Source: Acorus gramineus
Taxonomy: Eukaryota > Streptophyta > Magnoliopsida > Acorales > Acoraceae
Assembly (NCBI GenBank): GCA_030737835.1
Contig: JAUJYN010000012.1
Coordinates: 13,130,729-13,194,728, forward strand
Reading direction: 5' to 3'
DNA length: 64,000 nucleotides
Both the position numbers and the translations under genes were made by a program. Positions 46,209 to 57,136 of this stretch are shown here, piece by piece; the stretch's first letter is position 1; each line of letters begins with the position of its first letter. Under the pieces are notes generated by a model, which saw only the letters and a program-made list of their open reading frames with translations, was not told the origin of the DNA and did not search any database.

Positions 46209-47247
46209 GGGATGAATGCTTAGAAAATCACGTAGGTGTTGGGAAAATAGAATAGGTGCATTTCCAGTGGGTATTTATTATTATTTTTTGAATGAAAAGG
46301 GAGACATATTTATTAATTGGAAAACTTGATTTTTATGCTTTACTTCTTTATTGAAAGCCTTTCATGATGACCCACATGAAATCACTTTCAGAGGATTTGA
46401 TGCATTGTCTATTAAATTGGATTCTGGAGGAAATATAGATGGGACCATGGTTTGAAATGGGTGGGTGTTGAATGACCTGGTCCATTCCTCATCAAGATAT
46501 GTTGTATTTTTATTAATGTTATACATTATATGGTGGTTGTTCAATATTTTGTTGGATTATCTATGTTTTTTATATGTGAAATCTTGATAGGCATTTGTTG
46601 CCAAACATCATCCATGGTCTCAGATGGTTGTGGCTCTGTGAGCCTCTGTTCTTGTGCTACTGGATAGGAGATGATATTTTGGATTTGATCACTGCTTTAT
46701 CACAAATTCACAACACATTATCTGGAAAGAGAGATACGTGTTCATACAAAAACATCAATTGTGGTTTTGATCTTGGTTCAGCATAAGTGCATGGCCCATC
46801 ATAGTCACTTGTCTTTTTCTACATCAATTTTTGAATTAATTGATCATGTCACATCATTTATTTTGTGATTGTTACCATAGGATGTGATGCAGCTAAAGGC
46901 AGCGTTAGGAATTGAAACCGGTACGTGTAACTTTCTGGAAACGTTACAGATTTTATTTTAAAAGATATACACAAAAATACACTTTCTTTATCAGTTAAAG
47001 TATTAATTGCTATAAAAAGTAAAATATATATTATGATATATTTGTGTATTTTTTTTTTTAAAAAATATTACACTGTATTAAGAGATCGCTTCTAAGCTAC
47101 AAAATGGATTGAGTGTATAAGTACTCTCCAAAATTTGAAGAAAATTGAAGACATCTTTTATGCTTAGTTTGATAATTTTTGTCAAAAATAAAAAAAAAAT
47201 TTTAAGGCCAATTTGATAATAACTAAATATAGCTCAAAAGTAAAAGA

Positions 47248-47602
47248 TGGAGAAATTTTACAAGAGGGATTATTTTCACCCCTATAATTATTCACCCCAC
47301 CCTTTAAAAAAAAAATATTTTTGAAAAGAGAGAAACCACCCCGGTTAGAAGCAACAACAGAAGAGGAGCGGAGGTCGGCCAGGCGGAAGAAGAAGAAGCG
47401 GAGGAACTGATGCGCTCCCGGAGCTTGCGCGGACCGCACCTGGTAGCGCGGGAGAAACTGTGGTTGTGGTTGTGGTTGTGGTGGTGGACGAGGGATGACG
47501 GGTTGCAGAGGGGGGGAGGAGATGGAGGTGTGCCGGCTTATTTTCTAAATGAGTGGGGTGAGTAATTATGGAGGTGGAAATAATGGCCCTCAAATTTTAC
47601 CA
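47248..47602. mobile_element. TIR element with about 190 bp of GC-rich captured-looking sequence
   Basis: Left end AAATTTTACAAGAGGGATTA, TTTTCACCCCTATAATTATT, CACCCCACC; right end (reverse complement) AAATTTGAGGGCCATTATTT, CCACCTCCATAATTACTCAC, CCCACTC. These are about 50-bp imperfect TIRs. Between them is a GC-rich block (about 47340-47540) unlike its AT-rich surroundings, containing CGGAGGTCGGCCAGGCGGAA and (GTGGTT)n. No complete ORF is identified. Confidence 0.6.
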
Positions 47603-48224
47603 TACTAATTTTTTTTAAAATCTCAATAGATGTAGAACGAATGTCAAATTGATTTTAATAATAAAAAATCATAAATTTCAAGAACTATAACACACATAAA
47701 TAGGTGAGGTCATGCGGTAGATGCAAATTGTATATATACATCTTTTATCGAGTTACATGTGTTGATAAAAAAATTATATTAACTCATTGAAATATATATG
47801 ATCCCACCTAATCACGTGGAACAGAAAACCCATTCCTAAACACTATATCGAAGTTTTGGAAAATTTATTGTTAATAGTGTTAATGAAAGAAGTGGTTGAA
47901 CTTGTTGAACTTACATATAATATTGTAGATGAGTTTGACCCCCCACAAAGCATGGAAGAAATTGGAGGCCAACGGATTATACACGGAAGCCTATAAAATA
48001 TCTTTAATAAAGGTATTGTTATTTTCAGTCCTTTTTATAGGTACTTTTAACAATTTAAAATACAATTACATGTATCGTTAAAAATATAATAAAACACATA
48101 TATATCGTTAGACAAAGTATATACATTATTAAATTTTTTTTTTACATTTATTAAATTTTTATTAAAGCGATATACAATTTTTATCAAAAACATGTACGTA
48201 GTCAGCAGACGATATGTACTATTT

Positions 48225-48560
48225 TTAAAAGGAAAATGATTCACATGCCCTATTATATAGACCCCATGACGTGACATGGCTTGTAATACCGAATATACCC
48301 TTTAAACAAATTTAGGTAACTCCTCTATGTAATTAATGGTGGCATTCAATAACCACTCTCCACAATTAATGTATTGTTACAATTTCCTCGTGTGGAACCG
48401 TGGGTGTAATGGAGTTTCAATTGCTTTTTTATTTTTCTTTTAGTTTTCACAATTGAATTGGTAATTATCCGTTTTTCATTTTTTTTATTGAATTTATGTT
48501 TGATGTTGCTTGAATATGTTATTTTGATGTTAAAATTATTTTTTTGGAGGATTTTTTTAT
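48225..48560. repeat. Dispersed repeat, copy 2 (see 32225-32570)
   Basis: Shares the same ordered blocks as 32225-32570 (AAAATGATTCACA, CCCCATGA, GTAATTAATGGTGG, TGTTTGATGTT, TTTTTGGAGGATTTT). About 70-80% similar by eye. Confidence 0.55.
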
Positions 48561-49363
48561 TATCCTTTCAGGTTAGGCTATTTCGATCTAAATAAAACAT
48601 TTTGATCTGAGTCGAGAATGTTTAATTTTTTTACATTCATTTTTGAATCCTTATATGCATTTGTGAGATTGGATTTTTTAATATAAATTCAGATACATGC
48701 CCATTGTATCTGGATTTTATATGCATTTTTTTGTTTATGTATGATTTGTGTAATCGTTTAAATTACGAACTCTAAAAGAAGGGAGAAAATATACATAAAA
48801 GGCATACTTATAAGAAAAAAATACTTGACATTGACTGTCTCTCGATAGAAAAGGCATCTACCCATAAGAGACCAAAAATCCGTCAAGAGCGATTGGGCGA
48901 TGTCAAGACGCCCGTTTTAGAAGTAAACATCATGAGCAGATGCGACACATTTACCCCAATCCCTCACATTTGCAAGAAACATCTCCCACATGTTTTCTTG
49001 CTAAACCCAAGCTCTTCTAAAGATCACCTCATTGTGCGTTTGTCATGTCGTCCAAGCCTCCGCTAGTACTATTGATTGCGATATCGTTGCCATATCAACA
49101 TGTCATCCTCAGTCCGTTTCAAGGCTTTGCCTGCCTCCCACATTCCCTCCAAGATTTGAAGGGAGGTGTCCAAGCCCGAGTGCTCTCCAATCTCGGCCTC
49201 TCTTACCATTGTTGAAACTTTAAATGTTATTCCCCTCCTTTGTATTATACATTTACCACACACACTCTCTCTCTCCAACGACAAAGAATTATATTGAAGG
49301 TTGTCAATCTCATAGAAGTGGTTGGTGTGACAAAAGAAATGATGATGATGGGGATGAGGGAGG

Positions 49364-49520
49364 GGACGGCGGTGGAGAATGGGTGGTGGTGGTGGGGGGG
49401 GGGGGGTGGGGAGGGCGGAGGGCCAGTGCTGGTGGTGGTTTGGGTGTTGGAGGGGGTGTGGGTGGTGGTGACGGCAGGGAGGGAGGGAGGGCCAATGGTG
49501 GTGGAAAAGGGGTTTGGTGG
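49364..49520 (+). repeat. G-rich GGT/GGGA low-complexity tract
   Basis: About 150 bp made almost wholly of G with interspersed T/A/C, including a run of about 12 G near 49395. The overlapping frames are low-complexity artefacts. Confidence 0.8.
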
Positions 49521-50024
49521 TGGTGGAGATGTGGAAAATTTGGGAAAGAAAAAAAGTAAAAATGTCATTCAAATGGGTGTATTTTAAATTTTCATTGAAT
49601 ACATGGTTGAATTAGGTAATGTTTTTGAAACATGGGTTAATAATGAAATAATTTTAGAATATTTTAATTTTGATAACAGATTTTTAACTCAAGGGCTTAT
49701 TTGGATATATCTATATGTTTATAGGTTGTTAAATAGATTTTATGAAAATATAGGGTGTTATATGGATATAGGGCAGTTTGTAGGAGGTTATATGGATTTT
49801 CTCTCTTTTTTTTAATATAAACACTCGTCTATTGAAGTTTGAACTGTTATATGAAGTTGAAGTAAACATTATGATATAATAATATATTTTTTTTCTTTTA
49901 CAAAAATTAGCCTTCATATATTGCGATGGAACCCATACACTATAATAGTGTAATGTATGTGTATGAGATTGCAGACAGGACTGTCAACTGGACTGAGTAT
50001 CAATACTCTTTTTTCAAAAATAAG

Positions 50025-50700
50025 TTTCAGGGATAATATTACATTCAATTCATTTTTCAGCTTTAAAATCCAGTCTAGAAGTGTTTTAAATTTTTTAAAA
50101 ATAGTATATCTCATATAAAGAAATATATGTTTTTATAAAAAATGAAGCATATACTTTAATGAATAACATGAATGGATTTATATAAAGCATTTATATAAAA
50201 TATGAAAAAAAATTATTCAAGTATATATCTTGTTAAAGTGAGTACATGCGCTGCTAATTTTCTATCAACGCATATGAGACTGAAAGTGGGGCTTGAATAA
50301 AAATTGTGTGTACCAACACTCAAGTTTCAAACATGTATTTTAGAAGCTGTGTTGGGCCTCCATCCTTACCTAACGGGCTGCAATGAACACAGCCCGTGAC
50401 ATGACAAACCCATGGAAAAGGTTACACTCAGTCATTTTCAACGACCAAAACTCAAACCTCATGTGTTTTTATTTTTTTAAAAATAGTAAACATCATCTAA
50501 TGAAGTATATGCTTTAATAAAAAGTGTATATCACTTTATTTCGAGTTGAATGAGCCATTTTTTAGCAAGTCTAAGAAAATATTTAATGTGGTATATACAA
50601 CATCTAATGAGGTATATGCTTCACTGAATTTCTAATCTGGTATATAAAACTGTGTTTTAGACTGAGAAAAAAAACTGAGTGTAACAACACTCCAAACCCA
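50025..50700. mobile_element. Two further AT-rich TGTAACA-family MITEs
   Basis: About 50025-50320 (GGATAATATTACATTCAATT ... GTGTGTACCAACACTC) and about 50470-50695 (matching 45985-46208, ending GAGTGTAACAACACTCC). They face each other and differ in internal sequence, so they are probably subfamilies. Confidence 0.55.
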
Positions 50701-51668
50701 TTAATTGACGGGCCGAGAGAGACAATTCAGGCTCGTCTTATGCAGCCTTATTTATTTGTGCTCTACACCATTTTTTTTAATTATACACTCTTCTATTGAA
50801 ATACAAACTATTATATAAAATGAATTATACATTAAAATACATTAATGCATTTTTTCACTTTAAAAAATAAAAACTTTTTAATCCTAATAAAACCCAATAT
50901 ATTATCTAATTGCTATCATAGTATATATAAAGTTATAAAATAGATTAAATATATTAACCATCAACAAATTTCAGCTTAGATGATGTTTTCTAATCAAAGT
51001 TCGAGTTCATGAACAAGCTAACGGAGAGTTTCTTGGTTACAAATTTGTCAAATTTTATTCATTGCCATGGCTATAATGCTACATCAAACTGTATTATTTT
51101 GATGATGTTTATATGATTTTCTTTCTTTCTCTCTCTAACTGATTTAATGTTTTACTAAAAAAAAATATAAAAAACAGTTTCAATGCAGTTCTCACATGAT
51201 TTTATTTTTTAAAAAATATATAATTTATGTAACAAATTGTAAATACAAGACATATACTCTTAATAAATTGTATAAAACAACTTATAAAAGGAGTGAAAAT
51301 TTAAAAAAAAATCATGTAATGAGATGGATAATTTGTTGCGCATGCATGGGTTCAGTCATTGAAAACAAAACGTGATATTATTGTCAGTACTGACAGTTAT
51401 GTTTAGAAGTAGGATTGTTATTTATCCCCGCGTTGCAGTTCACCAGCATATCCGTTTATTATCCACCATGTCCATTTTTGCCGCTAAAAAACACCACAAT
51501 ACGTGCTCAAAAGACGATATTACCCTCATCCGTTCGCCTGATGAGCCATCAAAAACTCGTAATTCTACACAGCTCAGAAGGGTAATATCGGTACGAAACA
51601 AACAATAGTTCTCTTCAAAGTCTCGCCCACCCCCCCCAAAAAAAAAAAAAACTCGAAAATCTTCATCA

Positions 51669-54600
51669 ATGGCGTCGGCACTGTTCGATCTCTCCCCGGC
51701 GACCCTTGGGAGGTTCCGCACGAGGCCCCCCCCGCCCTCCGTGTTCCCTCCTCGGGATTCGTGCCGGTCCGTGCTGTGGCACCGTCGGTGGAGGTCGAAC
51801 GACGCCGGCGCCGGGTGGAGGGCGGCGGCGATGGTGCAGGGGGCCTCCGCAAGCTACGCAAAGGATATGGAGAGGCTCTCCGCCAAGGAATCCCTCCTTC
51901 TCGCCGTCAGTACCCCCCACCCCTATCTCAAATTTTTGATCTTTTGATGCTCGTATTTAGGGTTTTTGAACACTTTGATATGGACTGTTCAATCTCGTTT
52001 TATGTTTTTGTAGATTAGTTTGTTTGGTTACGTGAACTGGAGTTTCAGAATCTTTCGTTGTTTTCATCCAAAGCAAAGTCTTTTTTTTTTTTTTTTCAAT
52101 TTAATGTTATGATGAGTGATAAAGTTAGGGTTTTGATGATGGAAACTTGTCGAGTCAGTATGCATACTTTGATAGTTCTGTTGCTTTGGCGAGTGCGGTG
52201 AGCCTATTTGATATTGGGTCATGCCCGGTATCATAAATTTGGACCCATAGCTCAATGTTTGAGAATATAATTTACAACCATGAAATATTAGAGGGGGACA
52301 GAGAAAGGTTTATTTACTTGGAATATTCGATTCTCCTTCCGACCAGTACCACATTTCATAAAAAAAAAAAAACGAATCTAGTGAACTTAAAAAACCAATC
52401 TATCCAAATTTTCCCGGGTTTATTCGCTGCATGGGGTTTGTGGGTGATTCTGTGCATTTGGGGTCATTAAGAAAAAAATTAATGTTGGTGGTCCTTGTTA
52501 TATATATAAAAAAAAAAAGAGGAGAAAAGAAAAGGAAGAAAGAAAGATTATCTCCACAAGCCTAATGATCATCCTCTATTTCGGTGTGGGTTGGTTGATG
52601 TTTTGCTTGTTTTTATGCGTGTGTTGTTGAGGGAGGGGGACCTTTGATATTGATCAAATAATGTTGATTTGGTCAAGAGAGGGTGTTCTTTTGAGCTTTC
52701 TATTAATGTTTCTTTGAGCATGACAAAAATAAGAAAAGGGGAGTGGGAAGAAGGAAAGGGAGAAGTATGATTTTAGTACTCCAACGAAGCCACGAGCCAC
52801 ACGTCACTGATGGGAGGGAAAGAAAACGAAGATGTGGAATGTGGACTAGTGCCCATAGTGGAGGGGTTTGGCTGTTCTTTAAACATTAACTTTGATTGTA
52901 CATTAATGTTTGTTTTACTTTTCCCGAGGGGTCTGGCAATCATATTTTTCATGTTTGTTATGTAGATCTGGGTAATTGATTATTTTGGAGAGGGTTGCTG
53001 TATAAGGTGTGCTGCTATCTTTCTATTAATAAATAGAACGTATTTAAAGTAATTGTGGCGTTCAATCTTGATTCTCTTTAGTTTCTTCTGGAAAATTCTC
53101 TGCAGGATTGTACATGAATCTCTTCATAATCTTAAGGTAATTTTAAAACAATCATAGTAATTTATTCCGTTTTATATTTTCTCTTCAGTTCAGCGATTCT
53201 GGTGGATTTGATGCCTTGGTCAGCGGAAAGACAACTGAATTACAACGTATTGATGTGAATGAGAGAATCGTCAGTCTTGAACGGCTCAATCCCTCCCCTC
53301 GCCCTACGACGTATGTTTCATCTTGAAGATAATAGGTTGTAAGAGCCAATATTAATTTTATTATTTAAATTTCCTGTGAAGGACATAAATTAGGTGTTCA
53401 TCCTCTCACGAGTGGACGTTCTCCACGGGCCGCTATATGCTGGCTAACACGACATGTATTATAGTGATATAATCATGAGATTGCTTAGATGCATCCCTTT
53501 TGTATTATTTGATATTTTATATCTACTTCAGGTCACCCTTTTTGGAAGGTCGGTGGAATCTGGAATGGTTTGGAGCTGGTAGCCCCGGACTATTTGCTGC
53601 AAGATTTCTATTTGAGTATGTAATAAACTTGTGCTTTGTATATCCACTTTGATGTCCACACAGTGGTAGGCTAATCGCTACCCATTCAAGCAACTGTGAT
53701 CTTTTTGAAATGTAAAAATTCTTTTGGCAACTCAGTGTTGGCTGTTTTCCTTGATGACAGGAGAAGATATATCAACTTAATGGTCAACCAAGTTGGGACA
53801 TAGATTGCTGTCATTAAATATGTTGAGTGAATCAGTTAATCAATCCCGTTTCTTTCCATACAGGAGGTTCCCTGCGACTTTAGCCAATTTACTGGGATTG
53901 GATATGACGCTCAAGGATGGATATGCAAAAGTCACTGCAAAGTTGAAGTTCCTGAATTCGGTAATCCTGGTTTTCATCTAACAGAGTGTTTGTGATAGAT
54001 CCAGCCTCATCAATTTATTATCTGGCAAAGAAATATTTGAATTCTATGTCTATATAATTAGCATCATTGTAGGAATCAGATCTTTATATACAATGAACAC
54101 CTTCATTGCAAGCCACGTATTGAAGCCATATGTAGTTATTACCTTTGCCATTCAAAGGTATTGTCTTGCTGCTAAATGCCTATGCGCACATATGCTGGCA
54201 AAATTGGGGTGTGTGTGTGGCAGCCATTTGTAGTTATTGCAGCCATATTGCTGCTAAATGCCTATGCGCACATATTGAAGCCATATGTAGTTATTACATT
54301 TCCTGTTCAAAAGTATTGTCTTGCTGCTAAATGCATATGCACACATATACTGGCAAAATTAGGGGGGTGTTGCAGAGCTGTCACCGGACACACAAGCCAG
54401 TTTATAGAACCATGGATTTTTATAAATTGCAGTACACGTATAATTCAACGCCATCTCAGACATGATACACTAATGTTTTTAAATATTTCAACTAAATCTT
54501 ATTTGCCACCAACCTGTACAGTAGTTTCTAATTTTATCATAAGTTTGTAGTGTTCATTACTATGATAAAAGTTATCAATACTGTATTTCCTATATTATTT

Positions 54601-57136
54601 TCTACTTTTTTTTCTTCTGTAGGACTCCATTAGACCTTTCCCAGGGTCCCTAGTCTATAGAGGAGAGGAATCCAATATCTATATGGCACAAACCATCCTT
54701 AACCATCTTGGCCAATCAACTTACTTAGAGTTGCTCATGTTACACAAGGACATGTCATATGAACTGGATCACAAAACAGAGTTGTATCACAGTAATTTGA
54801 ATTGCACTTGTCATGGATGTATGCTATGAACTGCATCATAATCAAATTATTTGCTATGAACTGCATCATAATCAAATTATTTCAGTTGACTTCTGGAATT
54901 TTATGAATTTTTATATCATCTGATTTCTGATCTACAAATGGAAATTAAAAAAAGATAAATTACCTTCACTTTTTCCATGACTTCATTCATTAGTTCCTTT
55001 GCATTACAAATTATATACACCTGTTGCAAACTTCCAAACCGTTTACAGAGCTTACTTCTTACATGCAGATAGAAAGCAAATTCCACCTAACAGCCAAATT
55101 ATCTGTAGAGGGCCCACTCCGATTGAAGGAAGAGTATGTTGAAGGGGTCTTCGAAACCCCCACAGTTATTGAAGAAGCAATACCAGAACAGCTAAAAGGT
55201 GCATTTGGACAGGCAGTTGACCAAATACAGCAACTGCCAATACCTATAAGGGATGCGGTAACCAATGGACTAAGAGTTCCGCTGAGTAAGTTTTTCAATG
55301 CTGAGTCTTTTGGATTTGTTGTATCAATTATTTTCAGGATTGAAAGATAGTTTCAGTTTACTTTTCATTTACAGTAGTGACTCCTCTAGTTCAATCTATT
55401 GTCAATCCATGAGCTAAGCAGCGAATGTATTTTTCTTAGATCATACATAATATTTGTACACAAACTGAAGAAGCAATATCAGGAAATGGCAAGATTTCTG
55501 AGCCATTGTATTAGCAGGGAGAGACTCTAAACATCTTGAAACCCCTGTTAATACAATGGCTCACAGATACAGCTCCTTGTCGCACAGATTCGTCCCATCA
55601 AATATGCATTACGGCCATTCAACAAATTTTGTGGCTTGTAAATTGAAATTTGTAAGATACCCACATTATTCTTTTTACAAGTTTGTTAATGCGGGTTCAA
55701 TAAGGCCGGCCCAATGGAATTCCTTCACAACAATTCAAACATTTTTGTTATAATGTCCTTCCCTCCTGGGAAAATTCATATGTTAGCTTGCTGTGGTGTA
55801 TTTATTAGAGTGTGGTATAATCAGGCTGTAAGCCCCAATTTCATGAAAGAAACCTCATAATCTTTTTATGCAACTGATAGGTGGGACGTTTCAAAGAATG
55901 TTTTTGATTTCCTATCTCGATGAAGAAATATTGGTATGCTCCTGAGTTTCTGTTCTTTTTATCTATATACTAACCAATAATTTAAAGCCTTTGAAGTCAC
56001 TCATGCCTTAATTTTGTATGTAGAGCCTTGTTAATTTTTCTTAACTAAGAAATACATCATTGTTAAATTTCTTTATTGTGATTATCAGGAATGTTAATGG
56101 GATTGAGAGATTGTTTAGAATATATTTAATTGACATCAAATTATAGCAAGGTGCAAGTAGAGAATGGGAAAATGGAACTGTCATTAACAAACTTGTTCCC
56201 TGATACAAATAATGATTTTCTTAATTTATACCATGTACGTACAAAATTTTTGATGCCTCTTGATGGGGTGCTCCAATTGATTGAAAATAACTATGAGTAT
56301 TCTTTTAAAAAAATTATGAAGATATTTGTACTTATATGGGAGGGGGTCACTACAAAAATACAAGACCGTTATGTTGAATGGTTTTTAGAACTTGTGCTGA
56401 ATCATTTTTTTTCTTGTTTTTTTATAATCTGGTTGCTGCAGTTGACAGAATGACAAGGTGTGTAATAACAAAATACAAGATCATCATGTTATTACTAAAT
56501 TCAAACTCTTAGTTGAATTTCGAAGTGTCAATATGTTTTCAATTGGATACTCCAATGGGCCATGGTGATTCACCACTGTCATTGAATGGGTTGAAGGACC
56601 TGTGTAGCTGGAAGGAAAAGTAGGGATTCAATCACCAAATTTTATTCATGATTTGGGGTCCAATACCATAAAGTAGGAAAAACAGATACATGTAGATAAG
56701 ATCTCTACAAGTAGAAAAGGGAGCAAGAAAATAAATCAGGACTTGGCACTCGATCATCAGATTATCCTCCACAAATGTGACCCTCTAAGCTTATGCATAA
56801 TATGACGTCTAATCTTTTATCATCCCCTTCACTCCTTCCTGCATATTCTCTACATATTTCTATGTAGCTGACCTTTTTAAAGTCCTATTAGCATGAATTG
56901 TACCTATGTAAGATCCTCATGAATCTGATCTCCATGAGAGGTCATTATTGATGGAATTGGTTGTCACTCTAATTGGCAAATTTTACAGTTACAAATGCGT
57001 GATGAAAAGATTTATCATTTGTTGATTGGTTTCACAGATTGTAAGGGATACATCGGGAGTCCCAGACGTGCTAATGAGGTTGGACGGCCCTCCGCCTTCC
57101 ACCGTTAATGATCCAAACCCAGAATATGAAAGCTAG
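51669..57136 (+). CDS. Plastid-lipid-associated protein (fibrillin), FBN7/PAP7-PAP13 type
   Basis: Seven exons: 51669-51905, 53189-53310, 53532-53615, 53864-53960, 55069-55285, 55881-55933, 57038-57136, phases agree (909 nt, 302 residues). Exon 1 gives a transit peptide rich in Arg/Pro/Ser, then SYAKDMERLSAKESLLLA. The PAP/fibrillin domain (PF04755) follows: DSGGFDALVSGKTTELQRID, NERIVSLERLNPSPRPTTSP, LEGRWNLEWFGAGSPGLFAA, LRLKEEYVEGVFETP, PEQLKGAFGQ, FQRMFLISYLDEEILIVRDT. Fibrillins coat plastoglobules and thylakoid lipids and help lipid storage, plastoquinone and photoprotection. The LDEEILIVRD block near the C-terminus is the fibrillin signature region. Assignment to FBN7 (Arabidopsis PAP7/PAP13) rests on remembered similarity and the adjacent VQ gene. 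Intron 4 contains two tandem repeats. Confidence 0.9.
54110..54375. repeat. Tandem repeats of about 70-170 bp in fibrillin intron 4
   Basis: Shared blocks: GAAGCCATATGTAGTTATTA (twice, plus CAGCCATTTGTAGTTATTGC), GTATTGTCTTGCTGCTAAAT (twice), TGCTAAATGCCTATGCGCAC (twice, plus a diverged third), and TGGCAAAATTGGGG-like (twice). They form a patchwork of two to three units. Confidence 0.8.
54821..54882. repeat. Direct duplication of a 31-bp unit in fibrillin intron 4
   Basis: GCTATGAACTGCATCATAAT followed by CAAATTATTT occurs twice in tandem without a visible difference. Confidence 0.85.

Larger units (their letters stand above)
45693..51668. other. Gene-free region with MITEs and a GC-rich TIR element
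   Basis: The FAD2 3' UTR occupies about the first 240 bp (AATAAAAAT near 45921). The remainder holds AT-rich MITE copies (45.99-46.21, 46.92-47.13, 50.03-50.32, 50.47-50.70 kb), a TIR element with a GC-rich centre (47248-47602), a dispersed repeat (48.23-48.56 kb), a G-rich tract (49.36-49.52 kb) and, after about 51.4 kb, the fibrillin promoter. A minus-strand frame at 49.07-49.21 kb (MVREAEIGEHSGLDTSLQIL...) shows coding-like composition but matches nothing I know. Confidence 0.5.

Noticed and set aside
49224-49587. Gly/Val/Trp-rich and Pro/His-rich ORFs around 49.2-49.6 kb
   Set aside because: Low-complexity translations of a G-rich tract on both strands.
51372-51608. 78-residue ORF upstream of fibrillin
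   Set aside because: Sits in the expected promoter, no domain, no splice link to the fibrillin start codon.
10135-57136. Lipid gene cluster: ENR, FAD2 and fibrillin in one window
   Set aside because: They lie 30-45 kb apart, act in different compartments, and are separated by unrelated genes. FAD2-KHZ and fibrillin-VQ adjacency is better explained by ancient synteny.
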